Positions 20,237 to 30,169 of a stretch of 64,000 nucleotides of DNA are shown one piece after another. The translations under genes were made by a program, and so were the position numbers. Positions within the stretch are counted from its first letter, which is position 1, and the number at the start of each line of letters is the position of its first letter. A model generated the notes under the pieces. That model did not search any database. It was not told the origin of the DNA and saw nothing but the letters and a program-made list of their open reading frames with translations. The stretch is from Necropsobacter rosorum (GTDB taxonomy: Bacteria; Pseudomonadota; Gammaproteobacteria; Enterobacterales; Pasteurellaceae), in contig CCMQ01000004.1 in NCBI GenBank assembly GCA_000751835.1, positions 62,001 to 126,000 on the forward strand, written 5' to 3'.

Positions 20237-20623
20237 TTACTCGCCTTTTTCCTTCATGGTGACAATGGCGACATTTTTAATCTCGTTTTTCGCCATTAAA
20301 TCCGTCAGCGTCACAAAATCCTGAAAGGTTGATTTGGCATCCACTTTTAACGTCACTTTCTGCTCTTTCGGCCAGCCGGCAATTTCTTGTTCAAGTTCCG
20401 GCAGCGAAATCGGTTTATCGTTAAAGTAAATGTCGCCGTGTTCCGTTACGGTCAGCAGTTTGGCCAAATCATCGGATTTAAACGCCACGGTACTGCTCGC
20501 TTTCGGTACATTGACCTGAATTTTGCCCTGCGAAATAAAAGACGCGGTAATCAATACGATCGCCAGCAGCACCAACATAATGTCGATGAAAGGGATAATA
20601 TTGATTTCATCAAATTTTTTCAC
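20237..20623 (-). CDS. exbD: Biopolymer transport protein ExbD
   Basis: The 128-residue protein has one membrane segment after a short cytoplasmic tail. The proton-translocating Asp is Asp14 in [14 protein letters not shown]. The rest is a periplasmic domain ending [12 protein letters not shown]. It is shorter at the N-terminus than E. coli ExbD but matches the usual Haemophilus form. It is tightly spaced with exbB and tonB. Confidence 0.96.
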   Translation of the reverse strand: MKKFDEINIIPFIDIMLVLLAIVLITASFISQGKIQVNVPKASSTVAFKSDDLAKLLTVTEHGDIYFNDKPISLPELEQEIAGWPKEQKVTLKVDAKSTFQDFVTLTDLMAKNEIKNVAIVTMKEKGE

Positions 20624-20624
20624 G

Positions 20625-21080
20625 TTACGCCCCTACATTTTTCTGACCGTTCAAGGCTTTCCATTTCAAACGGTTCACTTCAACTTTACGCAACAAGCCG
20701 TTATAAAACACCATGGAAGGAATCGCCACCAAAATACCGACTGCGGTGGCTTTCAGCGCCAGCGACAGATTCAGCATAATCGCCGCGGCGTCAATATCTC
20801 CGCCGGAATTACCCAGTTCATAAAAGGTCAGTAAGATCCCGATTACCGTACCGAGCAGCCCCACATAAGGCGCATTGGATCCGATCGTTGAAATAATGGT
20901 CAGATTGCGGTTTAAATCAATATCCAGTTCGTGAATGTTGGTATAACTGGCCACTTTGACCCGGCTTAAAAAAATAAAGCGTTCGATCACGAACCATAAC
21001 ATCAGAAAACTCATCAGACCCAATAATCCGAGAATAATGTAATCGACATAGCTTTGTAAAAATGCAAATAATTGCGGCAT
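20625..21080 (-). CDS. exbB: Biopolymer transport protein ExbB
   Basis: The 151-residue inner-membrane protein has three predicted membrane segments: residues about 13-33, and a pair in the C-terminal half around [17 protein letters not shown] and [17 protein letters not shown]. These last two are MotA/TolQ/ExbB-family channel helices. It is a short ExbB, as in Haemophilus, without the N-terminal extension of E. coli. It is the first gene of the operon, behind a Fur-like box. Confidence 0.95.
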   Translation of the reverse strand: MPQLFAFLQSYVDYIILGLLGLMSFLMLWFVIERFIFLSRVKVASYTNIHELDIDLNRNLTIISTIGSNAPYVGLLGTVIGILLTFYELGNSGGDIDAAAIMLNLSLALKATAVGILVAIPSMVFYNGLLRKVEVNRLKWKALNGQKNVGA

Positions 21081-21145
21081 TTGATATATCCTTTCAAAGA
21101 TGACTTGTAGGTAAGATTAGAATAATTTTCGTAGCATTAATCGCT

Positions 21146-21164
21146 ATTGAGAATTAATCTCAAT
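21146..21164 (-). promoter_or_regulatory. Fur box upstream of exbB-exbD-tonB
   Basis: ATTGAGAATTAATCTCAAT is a near-perfect 19-base palindrome resembling the Fur consensus (GATAAT hexamer arrays), 66 bases upstream of the exbB start. It predicts iron repression of the TonB system. Confidence 0.7.
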
Positions 21165-21216
21165 TAGGTTCGGGATTGTAGCAAATTTGCTATAAGAGGT
21201 CAAAAACTAGTTAATG

Positions 21217-21247
21217 AAAAAGAGCGGTATTTTTTACCGCTCTTTAG
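21217..21247 (-). terminator. Terminator of the TonB-dependent receptor gene
   Basis: AAAGAGCGGTA and TACCGCTCTTT form a hairpin just after the receptor stop. The minus-strand tail is a short T stretch. The arms are close to, but not the same as, the uptake signal. Confidence 0.75.
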
Positions 21248-21257
21248 GAAAGGAAAA

Positions 21258-23243
21258 TCAGAATTTATACGATACGGACAATTTATAATTGCGACCCGGA
21301 TCAAGATCCGCCGAGCTGTAATATTGCGTACTCTGATCCTTATACGCTTTATTAAAGACATTGTCGATTCCGGCGGTCAGCTCCAACCCTTTGACTTGTT
21401 CCGGCGCCCAGGTCACATAAACATTGCTGACGGAATAACTCTCTTTATATAAATATCCCGGTCTGATCGGCGTACCACGTCCGCCAAGCTGAGTGAACAT
21501 ATTCAGGCCTCTCACCCACATCGTATTCCAGCCTAACTCAACCTGCGCAGTCGGAATATATTGGCTGATCCCTAATGTGTAGCGATCACCGGTATCCGGA
21601 AACGCCGCATAATGATCAGCTTTTTGTTTACTGCGCGCTCTGGCGTAACTGACATGGAAACTGGTATTGTCAATACGATATTTCGCAGCGGTCTCAACCC
21701 CTTTCAATACCACTTCTCCGACACTCTGATAACCGCTGAAACCACCTTGATCGGTATTTTTATTCAGATTGTCGTAATTGGTATGGAAATACTTCGCCGT
21801 AATGGAAAAACCGTCATTCGCCGTTAATACGTTATCTTTTGCAAAATTAAAACCGGCTTCTTTATTGTCGCCTCTGATTGCCTCCAGTGTCGGCGAATAC
21901 GCACGCGTACCGCGTAAATAAATTTCACCGGCATCAGGTCCTTTAAACAGTTCCGTGTAATTGGCAAACAGTACCAAATCATCCGTCAAACTGTATTTCA
22001 AGCCCAGCGCTTTAGACCAGCGATGATAGGTTTTATCAAAATCAGTGGCTAAATCCGCTTTATAATGATCATAACGAATCCCTGGAATAATCAGCAAATC
22101 GCCCAATGCAATGGTATCTTCAAGATAAACGGAAGCACTGTCTGTTTTTGCGGTATAACTATTAATGGCAGAACCCAGCGCCAGCGCTTTGGTGGAATAA
22201 TATTCACCGCCAAACAGCACGGCATGATGCGTGATACCAAGATCAAATTCTGCGGTATTAGATAATGTTCCGCCAACCGTTCTGACTTTACTCTGCGGCG
22301 CTCCCATTGAGGACATTTCGGTTTCCGTATTATACAAATTCGCCTTCAGGTTCACCCAGCCATTTTCACTCGGATTATAAGCATAACCCAAATTATACGT
22401 TTTACGGGTTAAACCGGCATAAGCCTTGCTATGATTATCTGCTCTGTATCCCGGTTGTCCCTCTTGCGGTACATCACCTAAACAGCTGCCGAAATTCGCC
22501 CGGAAACAACTTAATGCGGTGTTTGTATAGCGTTCAGCCGATAATTTAATCCATTGATCTTTATCAATATTATATTTCGCTTTAAATAAATAATTCTGCA
22601 AATGACCTTTATTGGCGTTTTCCAGCCCGTTACCGTCTTTGCCGTTTTCCTGATGGCGATAATTGAAATACCCTAATAAATCCAGACCACCACTACGACC
22701 ATATAGCGTTGCCATACCCTGCTGGGAATTGCCGTTCGAGCCGTAGGCATATTTCAGTTTCGCTCCGACATTGCGGCCTTCTTCCAGTAAATCCGCCGCA
22801 TCGACGGTTTCAAATTTAATTGAACCGCCGAGCGATCCGGCACCGGTTGCGACCGAGTTGGAACCGACATCAATATCAACGCGTTTTAGAATTTCCGGAT
22901 CAATACCGTAGTTACCCGCATGGTGGAACGCATAACCGTTTTGCCGCGCTCCATCCACTGTGACGGTTAAATATTCTTCGCTGACACCGCGAATGTTATA
23001 ACGCTCTACTACAGAACGCGCACCGTTCACATTAACGCCCGGCACACCGCGCAGCACATCGGACATTTTCGTTGCCTGACGGACTTTCACCACGCCTTTA
23101 GCAGCAACATTCTGCACCTGCGGCGAGAAATTATCACTGACCACATCAATGGTATCCAACGCATCCGTATTGGCCTGTTCCGCCTGCACCGCCGTTGCGA
23201 CAAATGTGGCTAATGGTAATAATACAAAGTGTGTTTTTTTCAT
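21258..23243 (-). CDS. TonB-dependent outer-membrane receptor (heme or iron-complex type)
   Basis: The 661-residue protein has a signal peptide cleaved about A21|E22. The TonB box DTIDVV (30-35) is followed by a plug domain with SDVLRGVPGVNVNG and LTVTVDGARQNGY, then a beta-barrel ending in the aromatic C-terminus LSVSYKF. The two Cys in SCFRANFGSCLG probably form a disulphide in an extracellular loop. The sequence resembles heme/hemoglobin-type receptors more than classical siderophore receptors, but the ligand is not settled. A Fur-like site upstream and the adjacent exbBD-tonB genes support an iron-uptake role. Confidence 0.88.
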   Translation of the reverse strand: MKKTHFVLLPLATFVATAVQAEQANTDALDTIDVVSDNFSPQVQNVAAKGVVKVRQATKMSDVLRGVPGVNVNGARSVVERYNIRGVSEEYLTVTVDGARQNGYAFHHAGNYGIDPEILKRVDIDVGSNSVATGAGSLGGSIKFETVDAADLLEEGRNVGAKLKYAYGSNGNSQQGMATLYGRSGGLDLLGYFNYRHQENGKDGNGLENANKGHLQNYLFKAKYNIDKDQWIKLSAERYTNTALSCFRANFGSCLGDVPQEGQPGYRADNHSKAYAGLTRKTYNLGYAYNPSENGWVNLKANLYNTETEMSSMGAPQSKVRTVGGTLSNTAEFDLGITHHAVLFGGEYYSTKALALGSAINSYTAKTDSASVYLEDTIALGDLLIIPGIRYDHYKADLATDFDKTYHRWSKALGLKYSLTDDLVLFANYTELFKGPDAGEIYLRGTRAYSPTLEAIRGDNKEAGFNFAKDNVLTANDGFSITAKYFHTNYDNLNKNTDQGGFSGYQSVGEVVLKGVETAAKYRIDNTSFHVSYARARSKQKADHYAAFPDTGDRYTLGISQYIPTAQVELGWNTMWVRGLNMFTQLGGRGTPIRPGYLYKESYSVSNVYVTWAPEQVKGLELTAGIDNVFNKAYKDQSTQYYSSADLDPGRNYKLSVSYKF

Positions 23244-23278
23244 GATCCTTCCTATAAATAACTACCTCAACAAAAACA

Positions 23279-23302
23279 GGAACAATTATCATTTATGTAT
23301 CG
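23279..23302 (-). promoter_or_regulatory. Possible Fur site of the receptor gene
   Basis: Around 23281-23300 the minus strand reads ACATAAATGATAATTGTT, containing an ATGATAAT unit like the Fur hexamer array, 36-57 bases upstream of the receptor start. The match is partial. Confidence 0.45.
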
Positions 23303-23373
23303 TTTTATTGTCAAGGCTAACAGGAAAAGAAAATCATTTTTTTTCGCAATCTAAAACCGGGCGTAATTACCCA

Positions 23374-23409
23374 TAAAAAAAGCGAGGATAACGGCTCCTC
23401 GCTTTTTAT
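23374..23409 (-). terminator. Terminator of the CorB-like gene
   Basis: AAAAAGCGAGGA and TCCTCGCTTTTT make a 12-base stem with a T tail on the minus strand, 18 bases after the stop of the gene at 23427. Confidence 0.85.
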
Positions 23410-23426
23410 GCTGTTCAGCAATCACG

Positions 23427-24707
23427 CTATTGTGCAGGTTCCGCACGGGCTATTTTTTCCACTTTGGCCTGTTTTACCATATTCTCCGCCACTTCCAGAA
23501 TCGTGATGCGTAGCCCGTCGATTTCGCACACCTCGCCGACATCGGGAATTTCTTCCAGATGTTCCAGAATCAGGCCGTTAAACGTGCGCGCATCTTCCGT
23601 ATCCAGGTGCCAGTCAAACAGCTTATTTAAATCACGGATATTGGCGGAGCCTTCAATAATCATCGAGCCGTCCGACTGCTGGGTCACTTCTTTGTCAATG
23701 GAAGGTGCGGTGGAAGTGGTAAACTCACCGACAATTTCCTCCAGAATATCTTCCAGCGTCACCAGCCCTTTAATATCCCCGTATTCGTCCACCACCAGAC
23801 CGACGCGCTCTTTTTTATTGCGGAAATTCAGCAACTGCGCATTCAGCGGCGTGCCTTCCGGAATAAAATAGGCCTCGTCCACGGCGCGAATCAGGGTTTC
23901 TTTGGTGAATTCATTTTTATCCATCATCAGCCGGTAGGCTTCGCGCACCCGCAAAATCCCCAGAATATTTTCATCCATACTTTCTTTATACAGCACCACT
24001 TTACTGTGCGCCGCGTGATTGAGCTGACGCATAATCGCTTTCCAGTCGTCCTCAATATCGATCCCGCCGATATCATTACGCGGCACCATAATGTCATCAA
24101 CGGTGACTTTTTCCAGATCCAGAATGGAAAGCAGCATATCGTGGTGAGCGGACGGAATAAATTTACCCGACTGATTGACAATCGCGCGCAGCTCTTCCGT
24201 ACTCAGCGAATTGGCGCGCACCTCGCTTTTCACCCGGAACAGTTTCATCAGCCCGCGGATAATCAGGTTCATCAAATACACAATCGGGCTGAAAAGTTTA
24301 AGCAGGATGGTCAGCAAATGGCTGGAAATAAACGCAATCCGTTCAGGATAAAGAGCGGCAATGGTTTTCGGAAAAATTTCGGAAAATACCAGCATCACGA
24401 ATGTCAGCACGCCGGTGGCAATCGCCACCCCCACATCGCCGTACAGCCGCATACCGATAATCGTCGCAATGGCCGAGGCGGAAATATTCACCAGATTATT
24501 GCAGATTAAAATCAGACTGAGCAGAATATCGGTTTTTTTCAGCAATTTCTCCGCCTTTTGTGCGCCTTTATACCCTTTTTCGGCCAGCACGCGCATCCGA
24601 TAGCGGTTAGCCGACAGCAGCCCGGTTTCCGATCCGGAAAAATAGGCCGACAAAATAAGCAAGATAACTAACGTGATAAACAGACTGCTAAGGGGGATGC
24701 TATCCAA
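23427..24707 (-). CDS. CNNM/CorB-like membrane protein (DUF21, CBS pair, CorC_HlyC)
   Basis: The 426-residue protein has an N-terminal DUF21/CNNM membrane domain (about 1-190, with SAYFSGSETGLLSANRYRMR and SEIFPKTIAALYPER), a pair of CBS domains (about 200-335, with DIMVPRNDI and GLVVDEYGDIKGLVTLEDILEEIVGEF), and a C-terminal CorC_HlyC domain. E. coli homologues YfjD/CorB have been linked to magnesium and cobalt efflux or resistance. It lies downstream of the YpjD-like gene, the same neighbourhood as in E. coli, next to ffh. Confidence 0.9.
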   Translation of the reverse strand: MDSIPLSSLFITLVILLILSAYFSGSETGLLSANRYRMRVLAEKGYKGAQKAEKLLKKTDILLSLILICNNLVNISASAIATIIGMRLYGDVGVAIATGVLTFVMLVFSEIFPKTIAALYPERIAFISSHLLTILLKLFSPIVYLMNLIIRGLMKLFRVKSEVRANSLSTEELRAIVNQSGKFIPSAHHDMLLSILDLEKVTVDDIMVPRNDIGGIDIEDDWKAIMRQLNHAAHSKVVLYKESMDENILGILRVREAYRLMMDKNEFTKETLIRAVDEAYFIPEGTPLNAQLLNFRNKKERVGLVVDEYGDIKGLVTLEDILEEIVGEFTTSTAPSIDKEVTQQSDGSMIIEGSANIRDLNKLFDWHLDTEDARTFNGLILEHLEEIPDVGEVCEIDGLRITILEVAENMVKQAKVEKIARAEPAQ

Positions 24708-24735
24708 AATAAAACGATCCTTATGTTGGTTAAAC

Positions 24736-24768
24736 GTAAAAGTGCGGTAATTCTGACCGCACTTTTTG
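24736..24768 (-). terminator. Terminator after the YpjD-like gene (uptake-signal pair)
   Basis: AAAAGTGCGGT (24738-24748) and ACCGCACTTTT (24756-24766) form an 11-base stem with a 7-base loop. It separates the YpjD-like gene from the CorB-like gene. Confidence 0.8.
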
Positions 24769-24772
24769 AAAA

Positions 24773-25582
24773 TCAGAGTTCAAACATGACGCGACTGCCG
24801 AAATACGCCACAGTCAGCAGAATCATACCTGAAATCGTATAAATTATCATCCTTTTTCCGCGCCAGTGCAGCTTCCAGTGACCAAGCAGCGACAGGCCGA
24901 ACACAACCCACGCCAGAAAGGAAAATATCGCTTTTTGAATATTCTGCGCGGCAAAAAAATCCGCCAGATAAAACGCGCCGGAAATCAGCGTTAAGGTCAG
25001 CAGCAGTTCGCCACTGAACATTAAACGGAAAAAATGCCGTTCCACCGTCATCAGCGGCGGGATAATCGGCGAGAGAGGCAGGGTTTTATTTTTCAGATTG
25101 CGATCCAGCCAGAACAGTTGAATGGCATATAATGCGGCAATAAAGCAGACCGCATAGGCAAACAGCGCCAGCGCAATATGGATCAATAAACCGATATTCT
25201 GAATCAAATGCTGAATCACGGTAGGCGGCAAAAACGCCTGCAAAATCAGATTGATCATGGCAAAACAATAGACAATCGGCAATAAAAACCACAGCGTGTT
25301 GACACGCAGCAGCATTGCGGCGGTGGCTAAGGCGGCAATCATCGCACTGATCAGCGAGCTGATTTCAATCAGGGTGAAATTCTGTCCCGCCAGCAAACGT
25401 TGAAAAAAGGCGGATAAGCCGACGAAATGAAAAACAATGGCCAAAAGTGCGGTCAGAAAAAACAGCGTTTTATTCGCTTTTCCCGCTTGTCGGTGCTCAC
25501 CGCTCTGCGCGTTCAGCAGCAACGGCGTGATCAACAGAATACTGATTAAATACAGTAACATCGAAATCATTGCAAACCACAT
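24773..25582 (-). CDS. YpjD-like integral membrane protein (CcsA/ResC cytochrome-assembly family)
   Basis: The 269-residue protein is almost entirely membrane segments (about eight). The C-terminal half has the family pattern with GHWKLHWRGKRMIIYTI, and conserved His residues in FHFVGL and LLIHIALALFAYAV like those of heme-handling CcsA proteins. E. coli YpjD is encoded next to ffh in the same divergent layout as here and has no firmly proven function. A cytochrome c assembly role is inferred from distant similarity only. Confidence 0.82.
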   Translation of the reverse strand: MWFAMISMLLYLISILLITPLLLNAQSGEHRQAGKANKTLFFLTALLAIVFHFVGLSAFFQRLLAGQNFTLIEISSLISAMIAALATAAMLLRVNTLWFLLPIVYCFAMINLILQAFLPPTVIQHLIQNIGLLIHIALALFAYAVCFIAALYAIQLFWLDRNLKNKTLPLSPIIPPLMTVERHFFRLMFSGELLLTLTLISGAFYLADFFAAQNIQKAIFSFLAWVVFGLSLLGHWKLHWRGKRMIIYTISGMILLTVAYFGSRVMFEL

Positions 25583-25728
25583 GACATTGATCCTTTAAAC
25601 TAGCAAACACGGTTTTATTCTAGCTTTGGCGCCGCAAAATCGCTATAAATTTCTTGCAAATGATGAAAATCGGCCAGATTTCAGTATAATTGGGAAAATT
25701 TTTTCATAAGAATTGATTAGGAAAACGC

Positions 25729-27114
25729 ATGTTTGAAAACTTATCGGATCGCCTGTCCAAAACCTTACGCAATATTACCGGAAAAGGCCGTTTAACCGAA
25801 GATAACATCAAAGACACGCTGCGCGAAGTGCGCATGGCGCTGCTGGAAGCCGATGTTGCGCTACCGGTGGTGCGCGAATTTATCGGCAACGTGAAAGATC
25901 GCGCCATCGGCGAAGAAGTCAATAAAAGCCTGACGCCCGGTCAGGAATTTCTCAAAATCGTGCAATCCGAGCTGGAAGCGGCAATGGGCGAGGCGAACGA
26001 AAGCCTGAATCTCGCCGCACAGCCACCGGCGGTGATTTTAATGGCCGGTCTGCAAGGGGCGGGGAAAACCACCAGCGTGGGAAAACTGGCGAAATTCCTG
26101 CGTGAACGGCAAAAGAAAAAAGTGCTAGTGGTTTCCGCCGACGTTTACCGCCCGGCGGCGATCAAACAATTGGAAACGCTGGCGCAGGCAGTCGGCGCCG
26201 ATTGTTTTCCGTCCAGCACACAGCAAAAACCGGTGGCCATCGTACAGGCTGCGCTGGCTGAGGCAAAATTAAAATTTTACGATGTGTTAATCGTGGATAC
26301 CGCCGGCCGCCTGCATGTGGACGGCGAAATGATGGAAGAAATCAAACAAATTCACGCCGCACTTAATCCGGTCGAAACGCTGTTTACCGTGGATGCGATG
26401 ACCGGTCAGGATGCCGCCAACACCGCCAAAGCCTTCAACGAAGCCTTGCCGCTGACCGGTGTGATTCTGACCAAAGTGGACGGCGATGCCCGCGGCGGCG
26501 CGGCGCTGTCTATCCGCCAGATTACCGGCAAACCGATTAAATTTTTAGGGGTCGGTGAAAAAACCGACGCGCTGGAACCGTTCCACCCGGATCGCGTCGC
26601 CTCCCGCATTCTCGGTATGGGCGATGTGCTGTCGCTGATCGAAGATCTACAGCGCTCGGTGGATCAGGAAAAAGCGGAAAAAATGGCGAAAAAATTCAAG
26701 AAAGGGGATAATTTCACCCTGGAAGATTTCCGCGAACAACTGATTGAAATGAAAAAAATGGGCGGCATGATGAGTATGCTGGAAAAACTGCCGGGCGCCA
26801 AAAATCTGCCGGCGCATATCAAAAATCAGGTTGACGATAAAATGTTCAATAAAATGGAAGCCATGATTAATTCCATGACCCTGAAAGAACGCGCTCATCC
26901 CGACATTATTAAAGGCTCGCGCCGGCGCCGTATCGCACAGGGTTCGGGCACGCAGGTACAGGATGTTAACAAATTGCTCAAGCAGTTTGACGAAATGCAG
27001 CGCATGATGAAAAAAATGCGCAAAGGCGGCATGGCGAAAATGATGCGCGGCATGCAAGGCATGATGGGTGGCATGGGCGGTTTAGGCGGCCTCGGCGGTA
27101 TGTTCAAGCGTTAA
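25729..27114 (+). CDS. ffh: Signal recognition particle protein Ffh
   Basis: The 461-residue GTPase subunit of SRP binds signal sequences and 4.5S RNA and targets inner-membrane proteins through FtsY. The N domain (about 1-88) is followed by the G domain with P-loop GLQGAGKTT at 107-115, DTAGRLHVDGEMM and TKVDGDARGG. The Met-rich M domain carries the RNA-binding SRRRRIAQGSG and a C-terminal tail of Met-Gly repeats. A TATAAT-like box precedes the gene (near 25684-25689). Confidence 0.98.
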   Translation: MFENLSDRLSKTLRNITGKGRLTEDNIKDTLREVRMALLEADVALPVVREFIGNVKDRAIGEEVNKSLTPGQEFLKIVQSELEAAMGEANESLNLAAQPPAVILMAGLQGAGKTTSVGKLAKFLRERQKKKVLVVSADVYRPAAIKQLETLAQAVGADCFPSSTQQKPVAIVQAALAEAKLKFYDVLIVDTAGRLHVDGEMMEEIKQIHAALNPVETLFTVDAMTGQDAANTAKAFNEALPLTGVILTKVDGDARGGAALSIRQITGKPIKFLGVGEKTDALEPFHPDRVASRILGMGDVLSLIEDLQRSVDQEKAEKMAKKFKKGDNFTLEDFREQLIEMKKMGGMMSMLEKLPGAKNLPAHIKNQVDDKMFNKMEAMINSMTLKERAHPDIIKGSRRRRIAQGSGTQVQDVNKLLKQFDEMQRMMKKMRKGGMAKMMRGMQGMMGGMGGLGGLGGMFKR

Positions 27115-27123
27115 TCTTTCCTT

Positions 27124-27153
27124 AAAGTGCGGTAAAATTTACCACACTTTTTT
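27124..27153 (+). terminator. Terminator of ffh
   Basis: AAAGTGCGGTAAA and TTTACCACACTTT pair with one mismatch, followed by a T run. The left arm is a perfect uptake signal and the right arm a decayed copy. Confidence 0.8.
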
Positions 27154-27166
27154 AAATAAAAACACC

Positions 27167-27550
27167 ATGATAGACATTTCACATCTGGATCATTTAGTCC
27201 TGACGGTGGCAGACAGCCAGCGCAGCATTGATTTTTATACCCGCGTGTTAGGGTTTAAGGCGGTCACGTTCGGCGATAATCGCAAAGCGTTGGTGTTCGG
27301 ACAACAAAAAATCAATCTGCATGTTAAAGGCCAAAGCATCGCTCCCCACGCGCAAAACCCGGTTTGCGGCAGTGCGGATCTGTGTTTTATCGCCCGAACC
27401 GCGCTGGAGCAGGTTATCGCCCATTTACGCCATCAGGGCGTGAAGATAGAAAGCGATATTGTCGAGCGCACCGGCGCACGAGGGAAGATCCGTTCCATTT
27501 ACCTGCGCGATCCGGATCAGAATCTGATTGAAATCAGTAATTATCTATAA
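27167..27550 (+). CDS. VOC family protein (glyoxalase/dioxygenase-like)
   Basis: The 127-residue single-domain protein has the paired beta-alpha-beta modules of the vicinal oxygen chelate fold. HLDHLVLTV near the start carries the first metal His, LH in KINLHVKG is another candidate ligand, and NLIEISNYL at the end carries the Glu. It resembles small uncharacterised proteins annotated as virulence-related or glyoxalase-like in Haemophilus and enterobacteria. The substrate is unknown. Confidence 0.85.
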   Translation: MIDISHLDHLVLTVADSQRSIDFYTRVLGFKAVTFGDNRKALVFGQQKINLHVKGQSIAPHAQNPVCGSADLCFIARTALEQVIAHLRHQGVKIESDIVERTGARGKIRSIYLRDPDQNLIEISNYL

Positions 27551-27551
27551 T

Positions 27552-27586
27552 AACCAACCCGCGCTGCCTAAAAGCGGCGCGTGGTT
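27552..27586. terminator. Hairpin between convergent VOC and plsB genes
   Basis: CGCGCTGC and GCGGCGCG pair (one G-U), extended outward by AACCA and TGGTT. It lies between two convergent stops. There is no long T run, so strength is uncertain. Confidence 0.6.
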
Positions 27587-27589
27587 CGA

Positions 27590-30013
27590 TTATTCTTCGC
27601 CTTTTTCCACCGCACTTTTAATAGTCAGGCCGATCTCCGTTGAAATCATATGCGCCAGAATGGTGCTAAGTTCGCCCAGTTTTTCAATATCGGCATGATT
27701 GTCTTCGCTAAAATATCCGCTTTGTTTTAAACTGGCGATAAATGCCGAGAATACCGCTTTATCGAAAAACTCCGGCGCATTAATACCATGCAGCACCGAC
27801 AAACGCTGCGCCACGGACTGACTTTCTTTTTCCAGCACCGCGCGCGGAATTGCCGGATCTTTTTGCAAAATACTGACGGTAATGTAATAGCGCTGCAAAA
27901 TCTCACGCACCCCGGCAGACCATAGCTGCAAAGTGCGCACATGCGGCTTGTTGATTGCCAGCATGTTTTCGTTGCATTTAATAATTTCCTGACGTTGCAG
28001 TTCGGCAACGATGTTTTCCACCCGCGCTTGCAGTTCTTCCGGCGGGAAATGCAAGAACAGCTCGCCTTTCAGGAACGGATAAATTTTACTGACCGCCTCC
28101 AGCAACAACGATTTCTGAATCGCTTCATAATGCAGTACCACGCTGGCTACCAGCGACGGTAACACAAATAAATGCTGAATATTATTGCGATAATAGGTCA
28201 TCAGCACCGCATAGTTGCGCTCCAGACGGATAATTTCGCCGAAGCTGTCTTTTTCCACCAGTACGCCGACGCGATCCAGCCCCAGCACGTGTTCCAGCAT
28301 CGCCTGTGGCGTTTCCGTCGGAATAATTATATCGTCGGAATAAGGCACGTTTTGCAAAAACTGCTGATAGCTTGCCAGCTGTTCCAATAATTGCTCGCGC
28401 GATAACGCTCGCTGACGGGAAGACAATAACGCCGTGCCGGTTAAATTCATCGCATTGACCGCCGCCGCTTTGTTAATATTCACCATCACCTGCTGCGATA
28501 CCGAATCCACCGCTTTACTGAACCAAAGCGAACGTTCTTCATCGCTATTGTCTTTCCATTGCGGAAAATGCTGATTTAAATAGTTGCTCAGCACAATGGG
28601 TTCGCCGAAGTTCACATAACCTTTGCCCAAATTACGCAGTTTTTTAATCACGCGCAGCACCAAGCCGGCGTTTTCCTTTTCTTTCGCCGCACCGCGCAGC
28701 TCTTTGGCATAGGTATCCACTTCCAGCACATGTTCATAGCCCACATACACCGGCACCACGGAAATCGGACGGGTCTGGCGCTGTTGCAGCGCCTGCAAAG
28801 TCATCGACATCATACCGGTTTTCGGCGCCAGCAAGCGCCCGGTTCGGGAACGCCCGCCCTCAATAAAATATTCCACCGAATAGCCGCGGTGGAACAGTTC
28901 CGCCAGATATTCACGGAAAATCGTGGAATACAGACGATTACCTTTAAAAGTACGACGAATAAAAAACGCTCCGCCGCGGCGGAACATGCCGCCCACCGGC
29001 CAGAAATTCAGATTGATGCCGGCGGCGATATGCGGTGTGACAAGCCCTTGATGATACAGCACATAAGACAATAATAAATAGTCGATATGGCTGCGGTGAC
29101 AAGGCACATAAACGATTTCATGCCCTTCCAGCGCCAGTTTGCGCACACGATCCGCATTCTGTACATCAATGCCCTGATACAGTTTATTCCATAACCAGCG
29201 CAGAAAACGATCCGCCATGCGCAGCCCTTCATAGCTGACATTGGCGGCGATTTCGTCGAGCATTTTATAGGCTTCTTTTTCGGCTTTATCGCGGCTGATT
29301 TTTTTGTTTTTAGCCTCGTCGTCAATGGCGTCTAAAATGGTCGGCAGCTGCAACAGTTTATTAAACATCGCCTCCCGGTTCGGCAGGCGCGGCCCGGTGG
29401 CGGAAATCCGTTGTTTGGAAAAGTGGATCTTCGCCACACGCGCCAGTTTGTTGGCGATTTTTTTATCGGAACCGTGTTCGTTAACCATGTAGCGTAAAGA
29501 GACCGCCTGTGAAAAACGCACGAAAGTATCACGCCCGAACCAAATTGCCGCCGCCGTTTTCTGAATGCCGTTCAGCAAGCGTAAATTCGGCAAGCCAGAT
29601 TTATCCTCATGCCCCGGCGAACGACCCCATAATACCGACCCCGGAATCAGCTGCACGTCAAGCGCTTCACAAGTGCGGTGCAATTCGAGGTATTTATTAA
29701 AAATGGTGGTGGTTTCCTGTTTCGCCCCTTTGCTTTTGAAAATCCGGCGTCCTTCGTCCAAAAATACGAAGCGCGGTAATTCGATACCGTTAATGCGATT
29801 CTGTTCAAAGGGATCCGGCAGACCGACGCTCAAACAGTTCTGACGGAAAATAACCAAGTCGGTTTGTGAAGTATAAGGCAGCACATAAACAATGGGCTGT
29901 GCGGTGTTCAGTTTTAACTCTTCGATGGGATGATGGGGAATCGGGTTGTCTTTCACCAACAAAGACAAAGGTAATTCAAGTAATTTTCTGTATAAATTAA
30001 GCACACCGGGCAT
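27590..30013 (-). CDS. plsB: Glycerol-3-phosphate acyltransferase PlsB
   Basis: The 807-residue inner-membrane enzyme acylates glycerol 3-phosphate at position 1, starting phospholipid synthesis. The acyltransferase box HRSHID lies at 306-311 (His306, Asp311), followed by [12 protein letters not shown] and [11 protein letters not shown] for glycerol-phosphate binding. It matches E. coli PlsB over the full length, with C-terminal [18 protein letters not shown]. It is divergent from lexA, as in enterobacteria. Confidence 0.98.
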   Translation of the reverse strand: MPGVLNLYRKLLELPLSLLVKDNPIPHHPIEELKLNTAQPIVYVLPYTSQTDLVIFRQNCLSVGLPDPFEQNRINGIELPRFVFLDEGRRIFKSKGAKQETTTIFNKYLELHRTCEALDVQLIPGSVLWGRSPGHEDKSGLPNLRLLNGIQKTAAAIWFGRDTFVRFSQAVSLRYMVNEHGSDKKIANKLARVAKIHFSKQRISATGPRLPNREAMFNKLLQLPTILDAIDDEAKNKKISRDKAEKEAYKMLDEIAANVSYEGLRMADRFLRWLWNKLYQGIDVQNADRVRKLALEGHEIVYVPCHRSHIDYLLLSYVLYHQGLVTPHIAAGINLNFWPVGGMFRRGGAFFIRRTFKGNRLYSTIFREYLAELFHRGYSVEYFIEGGRSRTGRLLAPKTGMMSMTLQALQQRQTRPISVVPVYVGYEHVLEVDTYAKELRGAAKEKENAGLVLRVIKKLRNLGKGYVNFGEPIVLSNYLNQHFPQWKDNSDEERSLWFSKAVDSVSQQVMVNINKAAAVNAMNLTGTALLSSRQRALSREQLLEQLASYQQFLQNVPYSDDIIIPTETPQAMLEHVLGLDRVGVLVEKDSFGEIIRLERNYAVLMTYYRNNIQHLFVLPSLVASVVLHYEAIQKSLLLEAVSKIYPFLKGELFLHFPPEELQARVENIVAELQRQEIIKCNENMLAINKPHVRTLQLWSAGVREILQRYYITVSILQKDPAIPRAVLEKESQSVAQRLSVLHGINAPEFFDKAVFSAFIASLKQSGYFSEDNHADIEKLGELSTILAHMISTEIGLTIKSAVEKGEE

Positions 30014-30105
30014 ATAAATTCCATTAATTGATTAATAGGTTGCAAATTTAACGCATTTTAGCATAAAAACAGTATATTTCTTTTAGGTAGATCACAAAAG
30101 AAAGA

Positions 30106-30133
30106 TTGCAACGATTGCCATTCTGTATATAAT
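30106..30133 (+). promoter_or_regulatory. lexA promoter
   Basis: TTGCAA (30106-30111) and TATAAT (30128-30133) are 16 bases apart. The -10 is inside the first LexA box, so binding should block RNA polymerase. Confidence 0.7.
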
Positions 30134-30159
30134 ACCAGTTGTCATGTATATAAAAACAG
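30123..30159 (+). promoter_or_regulatory. Two tandem LexA (SOS) boxes
   Basis: Box 1 at 30123-30138 reads CTGT-N8-CCAG and box 2 at 30144-30159 reads ATGT-N8-ACAG. Each has one mismatch to CTGT-N8-ACAG and an AT-rich TATA centre. Two boxes before lexA are also found in E. coli and give autoregulation. Confidence 0.85.
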
Positions 30160-30169
30160 GGGGAGAACT

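Noticed and set aside
26647-27057. Minus-strand frame rich in His and Phe opposite ffh
   Set aside because: It mirrors the Met- and Lys-rich M domain of Ffh and has no ribosome site or homology that I can see.
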